Of a stretch of 64,000 bases of DNA, positions 7,865 through 17,166 are shown piece after piece. The notes under the pieces are model-generated. The model was not told the origin of the DNA. It made no database searches and saw only the letters and a list, made by a program, of their open reading frames with translations. The translations under genes were made by a program, and so were the position numbers. How positions within the stretch are numbered: position 1 is the stretch's first letter; the number at the start of each line of letters is the position of its first letter. The stretch spans positions 310,001-374,000 of the forward strand of contig JAXLVB010000003.1 of the NCBI GenBank assembly GCA_046329195.1, written 5' to 3'. This DNA is from JAXLVB01 sp046329195 (GTDB lineage: Bacteria > Bacteroidota > Bacteroidia > Cytophagales > Spirosomataceae).

Positions 7865-10648
7865 ATGAGAAAATCTCTACTTTCATTTGCTTGCCTGTTT
7901 CTTGTTGCGATAGGGCACGTATTTGCTCAAAATAGGCAAATCTCTGGCCAAGTTAAGGAGGCCTCCAGTGGTGCTCCTGTTCCGGGGGTAAGTATTCAAA
8001 TCAAAGGAACTACCCGGGGCGTTGCCACTAATGCAAACGGCGAGTACACCATAGCCGTTAACGATGGTACTTACGATTTAATTTTTTCGTTTGTAGGTTA
8101 CGCTACAGTTACGAAATCGGTAACCGTAAGTGGGGCCAATGTAAAACTGGACATATCTTTGGCCGACGACACGAAAGGACTCGATGAGGTAGTTATTACA
8201 GGTAGCCGTGCTTCTCAGCGTTCGGTTGTAGATTCACCACTCCCGATTGATATTTTATCAGCTACCGAACTCAAAACCACTGGACAACCTACCTTCGACA
8301 AGGCGTTACAATATCGGGTGCCTTCATTCAACACGGTAAACACCCCTGTGAATGATGCGACTACCTTGTTAGACCCTTGGGAGATTCGTAACATGGGACC
8401 AAGCCGCACGTTGATTTTGATTAACGGCAAGCGCAAAAACCTCAGCTCGTTGCTGTATGTACAATTCTCGCCGGGTCGGGGCGAAACGGGCGTTGACTTA
8501 TCGGCCATTCCACAACAAGCCATCAAACGTGTCGAAATTCTTCGAGATGGTGCTTCTGCTCAGTATGGTTCTGATGCCATTGCTGGGGTATTGAACATCA
8601 TCTTAAAAGATAAGTATGATTACACTTCTATCAATCTAAACACAGGTATTACCTCGAAAGGTGACGGCGGCTTGACAAACTTCTCGTTGAACGGCGGCAG
8701 CAACCTTAGCGGAAAAGGATTTGTTAATTATACCGTTGATTTCCTACAGCAAAATAGCGCTGTACGCTCGGGAACGGTGCATTTGCCTACCGAAATTGCC
8801 ACTTTTGGGGGTGATGCTGCCTCTAATGCGCTCATCACAGCTTATTTGAAAGACTATCCTACAGCCAATAACATTAATGGCACGGGTGAAACTACCGCCG
8901 GACGGTTTTTGATTAACGGAGGCGTTTCGCTTGGTGAAAAGAGTGAATTGTATGGAAATGCTGCCTTGGTCGTAAAACGAGTAGCGAGCTTTGCGAACTT
9001 CCGTACGCCATACTGGCGCCAAGATCGAGGTTTGCTCCACCAAGCTACTGATAATGGAGGCAAAAACTACCTTACCCAAGCTACGTTGGCCTTTCCTAAA
9101 GAAGATAACGTGGATTTGTACAAGGGTTACATTGGGTATGTACCTACCTTTGAAGGTGATTTGATAGACTACAACGCTACGTTGGGCGCTAAGGGCGAAA
9201 CTAATGGATGGAAGCACGATGTTAGCTTAACAACAGGCTTCAACTCGCAAACCTATACAGTAGATAACACAGTGAACCGTACCCTTGGTAAGTCAAGCCC
9301 TACTCGCTTTAAACCAGGTGGATACCAGTTTGGCCATATTGTCGGAAACATTGACGTATCTAAACAAGTAAGCGAAAAATTCAGTGTGGCCTTGGGTATG
9401 GAAGCTCGCTCTGAAAAATACACCATCATTGCGGGCGACGATGCTTCATACGAAGGTGAAGGCTCTAACTCGTTTCCGGGTATTAACAAACTCAATGCAG
9501 GTACCAATCAACGTTTCAACATCGGGGGATACTTAGACTTAAGCTACGATGTAACCGACGACTTTTTGGTAAATGGAACGTTCAGAACAGAAAAATATAG
9601 CGACTTTGGAAATGCCAACGTATGGAAGTTTTCTACTCGTTACAAACTTGCTAACGATGTGGCCGTTATTAGAGCTTCTGCTTCATCAGGATTCAGAGCA
9701 CCTACCTTGCACCAGATTTATGCTCAATCGGTACAAGCGGCATTTGTGGGAGGTACTATTCAATTATCAGGTCTGTTCAATAACAGAAGTGCCCAGGCTC
9801 GCCTGTTAGGTATCCCTGCTTTGAAGCCTGAGAAATCAACCAACTACACCATCGGTTTGGCGCTGAACCCTACCAAAAATTTCAGCATCACACTTGACTA
9901 CTTCTATATCAATGTAAAAGACCGGATTGTTTACAGTTCATCAATCACCTCGTCAGACCCTACAAGTACCTTAGGGAAAATTTTGACTCAGGCAGGTGTA
10001 AAAACTGTACAATTCTTCATCAACGGTATCGAAACGACCAACGCCGGTCTTGACTACGTGATTTCGAATCGTAACATGCCTTTAGGAAAAGGGATGTTGT
10101 CAGTGAATTTGGCTGGTAACATCATGTTACAAAACAAAATAGAAGGTACACCTGCTGATCCTCCAGCCATTAAATCAGCGGGGTCAAGTATCTTGAATAC
10201 CCAAATCAAATCGTTGCTTACCGAGAGCCGTCCAAAATACAAGGCTATTTTGGGCTTAGACTATACCTTGGGCAGTTGGTATTTCAACTTGAACAATACG
10301 CTATTTGGCAAAACTGCGTTCCAAGATTTGGATAATGGTGGTTCTGATATGGAAAATATCAAGGCAGAATTTACGCCAGCTGTTGTAACAGATTTGAGCG
10401 TAGGTTACTCATTTAGCAAAAAGGTATCAGCTACCATCAATGTCAATAACTTGCTGAATGTATTGCCTAAATGGGATTTGGTTCCACTGAATGATGCTGG
10501 CCAAAAAGCCATTGCCACTCCCGAAGCGAAGGCTTTGCTTAGAGGCTTCTTAGGCTTCAGTGGTCGTTACGACATCTTGGGCTATAACGGTTCGCAGTTT
10601 AGCCAGTTGGGTACTACGTTCAATGCCAACTTGAACATTCGTTTCTAA
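7865..10648 (+). CDS. TonB-dependent outer-membrane receptor
   Basis: This protein of 927 residues starts at the ATG at 7865, directly before a classical signal peptide (MRKSLLSFACLF to FAQ, about 22 residues); an upstream in-frame start at 7802 would bury it. Next come a carboxypeptidase-like regulatory domain (about 25-110), a plug with GSRASQRSVVDSPLPIDI and EILRDGASAQYGSDAIAGVLN (about 115-240), and a long beta-barrel. The C terminus FNANLNIRF ends in the aromatic residue expected for barrel assembly. No SusD partner follows, so it is probably not a Sus-type glycan system. The ligand is unknown; siderophores, cobalamin and small sugars are all possible. A strong terminator follows at 10691. 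Confidence 0.92.
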   Translation: MRKSLLSFACLFLVAIGHVFAQNRQISGQVKEASSGAPVPGVSIQIKGTTRGVATNANGEYTIAVNDGTYDLIFSFVGYATVTKSVTVSGANVKLDISLADDTKGLDEVVITGSRASQRSVVDSPLPIDILSATELKTTGQPTFDKALQYRVPSFNTVNTPVNDATTLLDPWEIRNMGPSRTLILINGKRKNLSSLLYVQFSPGRGETGVDLSAIPQQAIKRVEILRDGASAQYGSDAIAGVLNIILKDKYDYTSINLNTGITSKGDGGLTNFSLNGGSNLSGKGFVNYTVDFLQQNSAVRSGTVHLPTEIATFGGDAASNALITAYLKDYPTANNINGTGETTAGRFLINGGVSLGEKSELYGNAALVVKRVASFANFRTPYWRQDRGLLHQATDNGGKNYLTQATLAFPKEDNVDLYKGYIGYVPTFEGDLIDYNATLGAKGETNGWKHDVSLTTGFNSQTYTVDNTVNRTLGKSSPTRFKPGGYQFGHIVGNIDVSKQVSEKFSVALGMEARSEKYTIIAGDDASYEGEGSNSFPGINKLNAGTNQRFNIGGYLDLSYDVTDDFLVNGTFRTEKYSDFGNANVWKFSTRYKLANDVAVIRASASSGFRAPTLHQIYAQSVQAAFVGGTIQLSGLFNNRSAQARLLGIPALKPEKSTNYTIGLALNPTKNFSITLDYFYINVKDRIVYSSSITSSDPTSTLGKILTQAGVKTVQFFINGIETTNAGLDYVISNRNMPLGKGMLSVNLAGNIMLQNKIEGTPADPPAIKSAGSSILNTQIKSLLTESRPKYKAILGLDYTLGSWYFNLNNTLFGKTAFQDLDNGGSDMENIKAEFTPAVVTDLSVGYSFSKKVSATINVNNLLNVLPKWDLVPLNDAGQKAIATPEAKALLRGFLGFSGRYDILGYNGSQFSQLGTTFNANLNIRF

Positions 10649-10690
10649 AAAGAATCTCTTCCGCCATTGAAGATTTGAAGAATAGGATAC

Positions 10691-10723
10691 AAACCCCCGC
10701 AGCTATGGCTGTGGGGGTTTTTT
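10691..10723 (+). terminator. Terminator of the TonB receptor gene
   Basis: The 13-bp stem AAACCCCCGCAGC (10691-10703) / GCTGTGGGGGTTT (10708-10720) has one G-T pair and runs into a T-tract ending at 10723. It lies just past the stop codon of the rightward gene. Confidence 0.9.
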
Positions 10724-10726
10724 ATT

Positions 10727-10759
10727 AAAAAATCGCTACCCGCAAGGCAGGTAGCGATT
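10727..10759 (-). terminator. Terminator of the metal-efflux operon
   Basis: The perfect 10-bp stem AATCGCTACC (10731-10740) / GGTAGCGATT (10750-10759) is followed on the minus strand by six T. It closes the leftward operon ending at 10785 and stands back to back with the rightward terminator at 10691. Confidence 0.85.
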
Positions 10760-10784
10760 CCAACTCCACAGACAATAAAATAGC

Positions 10785-13700
10785 TTAGACTGAGGCTAAT
10801 CGTTGTTGCTTTTTGATGGCGTCTTTGTGCAGTTTACGAGCATAGACTTTTTCAAAAATCAACGGGAAAATAAATAGCGTCAGAATGGTAGAACCGATTA
10901 ACCCTCCAATAACCACAATAGCCAATGGTTTCTGACTTTCGGAACCTATCCCCGTTGAAATAGCCGCCGGAAGCATCCCAAAAATTCCCATGAGGGCAGT
11001 CATCACCACTGGTCGAATTCTGGAGGCGGTGCCATCTAAGATGGCCTGCCTGAGGGGGAGGTGGTCGTGGAGGTTTTTCTTAAAGACCTCTATCATAATG
11101 ACCCCGTTTTGAATACAAATGCCAAACAAAGCGATGAAGCCAATTCCTGCCGAGATGCTGAAGTTGATACCCGTCACGAGCAAGGCAATGGAGCCGCCAA
11201 TGATGGCAAAGGGTACGTTGGTAAATACCAAACTGGCGTCTTTGACCGTACCGAACATCAAGTAAAGGATAAAGAAAATGGTAATTAAACTAATCGGAAC
11301 CACTTGCATGAGCCGACGAGAAGCTCGTTGTTGGTTTTCAAAATCGCCTTTCCATTTCATGTCATAACCTTTTGGTAACGAATGGATTACTTTTTGTACT
11401 TCTTGCTGAGCATCGGCAATGGTACTGCCCATGTCTCGCCCTCTAACCGAGAATTTGACAGCGATAAACCGCTTCATGTCTTCTCTAAAAATCAGGCTTG
11501 GACCCGTTTGGGTATAAATGTGCGCAATCTCTTTGAGTGGAATACGATTCCCCTTGAGTGTAGGCACCGAAATATTGCCGATAGCCTCTTCTGACTGGCG
11601 GAAGGCAGGCTGAAAACGTACTCGTATGTCAAATTTTCGTTCACCTTCGTAGAGTTGGCTGGCAGCTTGCCCACCCACCGACATCGCAATAACGGCTTCG
11701 GCATCGGCAGGGGTGATACCGTATAAGTCCATTTTTTGTTGGTCTAACTCAATGCGTAGTTCGGGCTGGCCTAAATTTTGGATAAGTCCTAAGTCTTCGA
11801 TGCCTCGTACTTTTTTGAGGGCGTTGTTCACCTTTTCAGCTTCCTTTTCCAAGAATTTGAAGTCGTCGCCATAGATTTTTACGGCAATGGAGCCTTTCAC
11901 CCCCGACACAGCCTCTTCTACGTTGTCCATGATGGGTTGTGAGAATCCAAAATTAATACCTGGAAATACCGATAAGCGTTGCTGCATTTGCTCTACTAAT
12001 TCGGCTTTGGAGAGGTGACTTTTCCATTGTTTTTGGGGATAAATATCTACCAAAAACTCTACGTTGTAAAAGCCGGTAGGGTCGGTGCCGTCGTTGGGGC
12101 GACCTGCTTGCGAAATCACTTGATGTACTTCTGGGAAGCTCTCAAAAATGTGACGAATTTCGTTGGAATACTTAACCGACTCTTCGAGCTTGATACTTCG
12201 AGGCATGGAGGCCCGCACGTAAATAGAGCCTTCGTTGAGCTGAGGCAAAAACTCCGTGCCGTGTAGGGTGAGCGTCCAGAGCCCAATCACAGTAAAGATA
12301 CTGGTTACTAAAAAGGTCTGTTTTTTGTGCGAGAACGTATAATTAAACAAGGCCAACGACTTCTGATTGATAAACCGTACGAAGAAGTTCTCTTTTTCGG
12401 TGACGTTTTTGTTGAGCAACATACTCACCAGCACGGGCACCAACGTGAGGGTAAAAATCAAGGCGCCTAGCAAGGCAAAACCAAGGGTCCAAGCCAAGGG
12501 CGTAAACATCTTGCCTTCTACTTTTTGGAAGGCAAAAATGGGTAGGAGTGCCACCAAGATGATGATTTTGGCCGTAAAAATGGCCTTGCCCATTTCGGCG
12601 CCGGTACGCTTAATGATGCTCATTTTAGCCAAGCGATTGAAGCGAGCCATGCCAACATCATGTGCTTTGTGTGCCAACACCACGAGCAGTCCTTCTACCA
12701 TTACTACTGTACCATCAATGATGATACCGAAGTCCACGGCGCCGAGCGACAGGAGGTTGGCGTTCATGCCCATCAAGCGAAGGCAACAAAAAGCAAAAAG
12801 TAAAGCCAGAGGAATAATAATACTGACTATCAGGCTGGTACGCCAGTCGGCCAAGAATACCATTACGATGATAGTTACCAAAATAATGCCTTCAGCGATG
12901 TTGTGAGACACGGTTTCGATACAAAAATCCAGTAGCGTTTGGCGGTTGTAGAAGGTCTTGATTTTGACATCATTCGGTAAAATTTTGGTATTCAGGTCTT
13001 CTACTTTGCTATTGAGCGCCTGAATCACCTCCGAAGTATTTTCGCCTTTTCGCATGACTACAATACCTTCTACAACGTCATTGTTGTTTTCACGACCTAC
13101 TTGACCCAAGCGAGGCAATGCCGACTCTTGGACTGTCGCTACATTGCGTAGGTAGATGGGGGTGCCGTTGCGATTATCAATCAAAATATTCTCAATGTCT
13201 CCGATACTTTTGAGTAAGCCTAAGCCCCTTACAACATACGCCTGCGAGCCTTTGGTCACTACGTCGCCGCCTACGTTGATGTTAGATTTTTGGATAGCTT
13301 GATAGACATCAAGCGGCGTGATGCCGTAGTCGTTGAGGAGGTTGGGGTTTACACTTACTTCATACGTTTTTACCTCGCCACCAAAACTCACAATATCTGC
13401 TACCCCAGGCACACTGCGGATGTTGCGGTCAATAATCCAGTCTTGGATAGTCTTGAGGTCACGGACACTACGAGTCTTGCTATCCAGCGTGTAGCGAAAT
13501 ATCTCGCCAGTAGGGCCATACGGAGGCTGAATTTCAGGCTCTACCCCATCAGGCAGGTCAATTCCTTGGAGGGCGTTATTGATTTGCTGACGAGCAAAGG
13601 CGTTGTCCACACCGTCGTCAAACATGATGGTAACTACCGACAACCCAAACAGAGTGGTAGAGCGTACATACGTTTTTTTCTGCACGCCATTCATGGCTAT

Positions 13701-13907
13701 TTCGAGGGGTACCGAAACAAATTTTTCGATTTCTTCGGCGCTACGACCGGACCATTGGGTAATGAGCGTAACCTGCGTGTTGGTTACATCAGGAAAAGCG
13801 TCGATGGGTGTGTTGATGAAACTCACCACGCCACCGATGACGATAACTGCTGTGAAAAAGAACACAGCAAAGCGATATTTGAGCGAAAGTGCAAGGAGCT
13901 TTTTCAT
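10785..13907 (-). CDS. czcA: Heavy-metal efflux RND transporter, CzcA/CusA family
   Basis: This is the inner-membrane proton-driven pump of a tripartite metal efflux system, 1040 residues. The N terminus (one membrane helix, then TPIDAFPDVTNTQVTLITQW) is typical of the HME-RND family. The fourth membrane helix carries DFGIIIDG followed by Glu, i.e. D392, D398 and E405. The DFGxxxDG pattern is typical of pumps for divalent cations (Co, Zn, Cd, Ni) and unlike CusA-type Cu(I)/Ag(I) pumps, so a divalent substrate is inferred. Some Bacteroidota CzcA proteins are fused to a TolC-like domain; this one is not, and a separate CzcC lies upstream. It is the last gene of the operon, 67 bp after czcB. Confidence 0.93.
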   Translation of the reverse strand: MKKLLALSLKYRFAVFFFTAVIVIGGVVSFINTPIDAFPDVTNTQVTLITQWSGRSAEEIEKFVSVPLEIAMNGVQKKTYVRSTTLFGLSVVTIMFDDGVDNAFARQQINNALQGIDLPDGVEPEIQPPYGPTGEIFRYTLDSKTRSVRDLKTIQDWIIDRNIRSVPGVADIVSFGGEVKTYEVSVNPNLLNDYGITPLDVYQAIQKSNINVGGDVVTKGSQAYVVRGLGLLKSIGDIENILIDNRNGTPIYLRNVATVQESALPRLGQVGRENNNDVVEGIVVMRKGENTSEVIQALNSKVEDLNTKILPNDVKIKTFYNRQTLLDFCIETVSHNIAEGIILVTIIVMVFLADWRTSLIVSIIIPLALLFAFCCLRLMGMNANLLSLGAVDFGIIIDGTVVMVEGLLVVLAHKAHDVGMARFNRLAKMSIIKRTGAEMGKAIFTAKIIILVALLPIFAFQKVEGKMFTPLAWTLGFALLGALIFTLTLVPVLVSMLLNKNVTEKENFFVRFINQKSLALFNYTFSHKKQTFLVTSIFTVIGLWTLTLHGTEFLPQLNEGSIYVRASMPRSIKLEESVKYSNEIRHIFESFPEVHQVISQAGRPNDGTDPTGFYNVEFLVDIYPQKQWKSHLSKAELVEQMQQRLSVFPGINFGFSQPIMDNVEEAVSGVKGSIAVKIYGDDFKFLEKEAEKVNNALKKVRGIEDLGLIQNLGQPELRIELDQQKMDLYGITPADAEAVIAMSVGGQAASQLYEGERKFDIRVRFQPAFRQSEEAIGNISVPTLKGNRIPLKEIAHIYTQTGPSLIFREDMKRFIAVKFSVRGRDMGSTIADAQQEVQKVIHSLPKGYDMKWKGDFENQQRASRRLMQVVPISLITIFFILYLMFGTVKDASLVFTNVPFAIIGGSIALLVTGINFSISAGIGFIALFGICIQNGVIMIEVFKKNLHDHLPLRQAILDGTASRIRPVVMTALMGIFGMLPAAISTGIGSESQKPLAIVVIGGLIGSTILTLFIFPLIFEKVYARKLHKDAIKKQQRLASV

Positions 13908-13974
13908 AAGTCTGTGACCTTTTCTATATTAAAGATAAACGGTTGATAATCTTTGAGGTAGAGAAGGGTTTTGG

Positions 13975-15063
13975 TTACTGATTCAAAGAATTAAACACAA
14001 TTAACTGGTCAGACATCAACACCTGTTCGCCGGGTTTTAGACCCGCCTGTATGTAGGTTTTGTTACCAGCACTGCGATAGACTTGCACTTCTCGGTTTTC
14101 GACGTGTTTGTCTGCCCGATACACCACCACATAGCTACGATTGTTATCAAACACCACGGCATCAGTCGGCACACTAACCATTTGCGTACCTTCTCCAAAG
14201 TTGACGGTTACTTGTGCAAACATTTCGGGTTTTAGCGCAATGTCCTTGTTCGGAATACTGATTCTGACACGCATCGTGCGGGTATCGGGGTCAATCATGT
14301 CTTGGATTTTATCAATTTTTCCTGTAAATACTCGATTCGGAAACGCCAAGATTTTAATTTGTACCTCCTGACCCAATCGGATTTTTGCAATATCTGACTC
14401 ATAGACATTGGCCCATACCTGCACCACCGACAGGTCAGCAATAGTATAAAAAGCCCCCGTTTGGGCATTGTCGTAGCTGAGTTGGTTGCTGATATTGGTG
14501 TTTTTTTCGATGACGTAGCCCGAAATCGGCGATTTCATGGTATAAAGTGAGTTTTTGATACCATACAACGAGGTCACTTCTTCGGCACGTTTTACGGATC
14601 CTTGCGCCCGTTTTAGCTCGTTTTCGGCGAGTATAACGTCTTTCTGAGAGGCCAAACCAAGATGAGCCATGTCTTTGGCTACGGATAAATTCTTCTCGTT
14701 GGTGCTTAGGGTTGTAGCGGCGTCGTTGAGGTCGTTTTCGGCACTGGCGGCGTCAGCACTTTTGATAACGGCCAGCGTTTGACCCATTTTTACATAGTCG
14801 CCCAAGTTGGCATTGAGGCGCTCAATAATGCCATCCACCAAAGGGGCCACTTTCACCAGTTTTTCTTCGTAAGCACTCACTTTACCGGTGAGTTGGAGTT
14901 GGCTCTGCACGTCTTCTTGTGTGGCAGTAGCTAACTGAAGTCGTTTTTGAAGAGATTCTGATAGAACAGAAACATTCTGCGTTTCGGAGGTAGCTTCGGG
15001 TTTGTTGCAGGCCAAGAGCATGACCAAAACAAAAGGAACGGCAAAAAAAGAATGGCGTTTCAT
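13975..15063 (-). CDS. czcB: RND efflux periplasmic adaptor subunit (CzcB-like lipoprotein)
   Basis: This membrane-fusion protein links the RND pump to the outer-membrane channel. It has 362 residues. The N terminus has a lipoprotein signal with lipobox LLAC and Cys19 as the expected lipid site. Next come a short barrel-sandwich half (LVKVAPLVDGIIERLNANLG), an alpha-hairpin rich in Ala, Glu, Asn and Lys (about residues 105-165), the second lipoyl half (YTMKSPISGYVIEKN) and a beta-barrel domain with PDTRTMRVRI. It lies between czcC (49 bp) and czcA (67 bp) in the same direction. I see no His-rich metal-binding extension of the kind found in some CzcB proteins. Confidence 0.92.
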   Translation of the reverse strand: MKRHSFFAVPFVLVMLLACNKPEATSETQNVSVLSESLQKRLQLATATQEDVQSQLQLTGKVSAYEEKLVKVAPLVDGIIERLNANLGDYVKMGQTLAVIKSADAASAENDLNDAATTLSTNEKNLSVAKDMAHLGLASQKDVILAENELKRAQGSVKRAEEVTSLYGIKNSLYTMKSPISGYVIEKNTNISNQLSYDNAQTGAFYTIADLSVVQVWANVYESDIAKIRLGQEVQIKILAFPNRVFTGKIDKIQDMIDPDTRTMRVRISIPNKDIALKPEMFAQVTVNFGEGTQMVSVPTDAVVFDNNRSYVVVYRADKHVENREVQVYRSAGNKTYIQAGLKPGEQVLMSDQLIVFNSLNQ

Positions 15064-15112
15064 ACGTATTGTCTGTTTAAGGATGAGGGCATTTTCAGAG
15101 AAAATAGCCTGA

Positions 15113-16378
15113 TTATAAGTTGAATAGCGCTTTGCCTAGTACATAGTTCAGGCGTAAATAGGCTTGCGCACGGTTGTTTTGAAGGCGATTATATTGTTCG
15201 ATGTTTTGTTTGTACGAATCAAAAAAGTCCATAAACTCCACCAGCGAAATGGTATTTTTCCGATACCCCTCAACCACCCCTTGAATCAGCTGATTGAATA
15301 TGGGTACAAACGACTGGTCAAAACCTCGGTAGAGTTGCTCGGTCTTGACGGCTTGGTTATAGGCCAGCAGGATTTCGTTGTCCACACTCAGTTGAGTTTG
15401 TTCGTATGTTTTCTGGTTGGCATCAACTTGCGCCTTTGCCGACAGGATATTTCCTTGGTTTTTATTAAAAAAAGGCAAATCCATTTGCAAGGTAAGTGCA
15501 TGATAATGAGGTGTATAGTCGCCCGCTTTGTCGTACGAATACCCTAGGGTGAGGTCAGGTACTTTGAGGGCTTTTTGCAAGGCCAAATTAGCCGAAGCCA
15601 AGCGGATGCTGCCTTCTTGGAGCTTCAGGTCTGGACGATTGTCCTGAGCAGTTTTTAATAAATCAGGAATCGTAACCGACTTTAAATTAAGACTATCGAG
15701 TGTAGCAGCAGCCACCACAGGTACAATGTATTGATTGCTACCAATACCAAGCAGGGTTCGTAATTCGCCTTGGTTTTGAGCAATGGCCAATTCCAAGTTA
15801 TTTTTGTCACCCTCTAAATTAAACTGAAACGATTCTAAACGGGCTACGTCTTTAAGTGGGGCATTCCCATTTTTATATAGCTCTTTGTAGGCAGTAACTA
15901 ACTTGCTAATGGTCTGAATCTCTTGCTGATACACCTCCAGGGTGTGCAACTGAAATGCCAAATCATAAAAGTTCTGATTCAAGCTATACGTCAGGGTGCG
16001 GAGCAGGTCATAAAACGAATACTCCGACAACTCGGCATTGATTTGAGCCAAGCGGATGTTTTTGTTGCGCTTGCCAGCCAATAAAATCAATTGCTGAAAA
16101 TCAAGGCTATGCTGACCCAAGGGACCCACGTTCATGTCGCCAACAGGAACGCTTTGGGTCATCAGCGACTGCTTTATCGCTACGTTCGGATTGGGTAACA
16201 GCCCTGCTTGGATAATTTGCGCTTTGGCGGCTTCAATGTTGTAGCGTTGGGCCAACAACAATAAATTTCGATTCGTAAATTGCTGCTGTGCTTGGGGCAG
16301 CGATAGTCGGAGTGTGTCAGTTTGTGCAAAAGCCCCGTAGGTATACAGTAGGCTCACAAACAAATAGATAGTTTTCAT
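15113..16378 (-). CDS. czcC: TolC-family outer-membrane efflux channel (CzcC-like)
   Basis: This is the outer-membrane exit duct of the metal pump, 421 residues from the ATG at 16378. The start is chosen because MKTIYLFVSLLYTYGAFAQ is a good signal peptide; an upstream ATG at 16411 would add 11 hydrophilic residues. The protein shows the doubled TolC-type helical repeat: long Gln/Asn/Ala/Leu-rich helices with the LPQAQQQF opening, LAQINAELSEYSFYDLLRTL, and the second half with LGYSYDKAGDY and PFFNKNQGNI. It belongs with czcB and czcA just downstream. The gap of 256 bp to the small upstream gene is large for an operon, but no terminator was seen in it. Confidence 0.9.
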   Translation of the reverse strand: MKTIYLFVSLLYTYGAFAQTDTLRLSLPQAQQQFTNRNLLLLAQRYNIEAAKAQIIQAGLLPNPNVAIKQSLMTQSVPVGDMNVGPLGQHSLDFQQLILLAGKRNKNIRLAQINAELSEYSFYDLLRTLTYSLNQNFYDLAFQLHTLEVYQQEIQTISKLVTAYKELYKNGNAPLKDVARLESFQFNLEGDKNNLELAIAQNQGELRTLLGIGSNQYIVPVVAAATLDSLNLKSVTIPDLLKTAQDNRPDLKLQEGSIRLASANLALQKALKVPDLTLGYSYDKAGDYTPHYHALTLQMDLPFFNKNQGNILSAKAQVDANQKTYEQTQLSVDNEILLAYNQAVKTEQLYRGFDQSFVPIFNQLIQGVVEGYRKNTISLVEFMDFFDSYKQNIEQYNRLQNNRAQAYLRLNYVLGKALFNL

Positions 16379-16634
16379 ACGAATTGTCTGTTGTAAAGCG
16401 TGGTATTTCAAGGTGTTTTATAAGAACAGGGCACGCTTCAGCCAATCAAAGCGGCGCTTCGGGTATGGAGACGAAGACACTTGGCGTACAAGGATAGAGA
16501 TAGCCTTACCTTGCGATACGTTATCCAAGCAAAATGCCCTGAATAAGCTCATCGAAGCGACCAGCGACAGCTACAAACATAGACCCTGAACAATAGAAAA
16601 AACTGTGAGAAACGGAATACTGTCAGCTGGAATG

Positions 16635-16994
16635 CTAACAGGCAGGTATCTTAATGACCTGATACAGAAGAAAAAGCGGGAGCGTAGCTTGATCAGGAGC
16701 AAGAAGAGGAGCCCCTCTGCGAACCACGGCAAATACAGAAGAAAATACCGAAAGATGGAACGTACCAACAGCGCCTACACCATTGCCCGAAGAATTAAAA
16801 TGAGGTAAATCCTCTTCTTCTTCGCTGATGTTTTGATGAGCTACCACGCCAGCCATCGAAACTATCCGCTTGTATGGACGGGTCGAGCCATGGCTGAGCT
16901 TAGAACCGCCTGTCTGTACAGTTGGCGCAGAAATAGTCATTTGGTTGGCCCAAATGCCCAGTATGCTAAGCCATATCAATAGGTATTTTTTCAT
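16635..16994 (-). CDS. Small exported hypothetical protein heading the metal-efflux operon
   Basis: This 119-residue protein begins with a signal-like segment (MKKYLLIWLSILGIWANQ). An acidic patch EEEEDLPHF (residues near 60) and two scattered His may bind metal, but this is only suggestive. The C-terminal part ends with a hydrophobic stretch. I do not recognise the family. It lies upstream of czcC on the same strand, and a tandem-repeat regulatory site sits 23 bp before its ATG (17003-17039), so it is probably the first gene of the regulated unit. A Lys/Arg-rich frame on the opposite strand (16605-16808) looks like its shadow. Confidence 0.55.
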   Translation of the reverse strand: MKKYLLIWLSILGIWANQMTISAPTVQTGGSKLSHGSTRPYKRIVSMAGVVAHQNISEEEEDLPHFNSSGNGVGAVGTFHLSVFSSVFAVVRRGAPLLAPDQATLPLFLLYQVIKIPAC

Positions 16995-17002
16995 AATGGG
17001 TG

Positions 17003-17039
17003 CTAAGCTAAGACCTCAATTCTGAAGGAATTCTGAAGT
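17003..17039 (-). promoter_or_regulatory. Tandem 11-bp operator and -7 box upstream of the metal-efflux operon
   Basis: On the minus strand two adjacent 11-bp units, ACTTCAGAATT (17029-17039) and CCTTCAGAATT (17018-17028), are followed after 7 bp by TAGCTTAG (17003-17010), one base off the TAnnTTTG -7 consensus. The ATG at 16994 is only 8 bp further, so the transcript may be nearly leaderless. The same two-unit motif occurs before htrA (20 of 22 bases) and, weaker, before the response-regulator gene (17 of 22). Tandem repeats at one helical turn are the usual site form for OmpR-family regulators. Confidence 0.6.
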
Positions 17040-17166
17040 AATAACCAAAATGTACAATTTGCTAAATGGTTGTATGATTAGTGTAAAAGATTCTTGCTAT
17101 TGTACCAATCAGGTTGGTTTTTCAAGAGATTCTTCTTGTTCTAACTGACTTCGTAGCGGTATCATT

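Noticed and set aside
6194..10648. Sus-type glycan uptake locus (sugar porter plus TonB receptor)
   Set aside because: No SusD-like lipoprotein or glycosidase is adjacent and the two genes are divergent, so joint function is not supported.
12367..12906. 179-aa rightward frame inside czcA
   Set aside because: It is fully antisense to a clear RND transporter gene; low-complexity Met/Ile/Lys composition marks it as a shadow.
16605..16808. Rightward 67-aa Lys/Arg-rich frame
   Set aside because: It is antisense to the signal-peptide-bearing gene at 16635-16994 and its composition is what a shadow frame gives.
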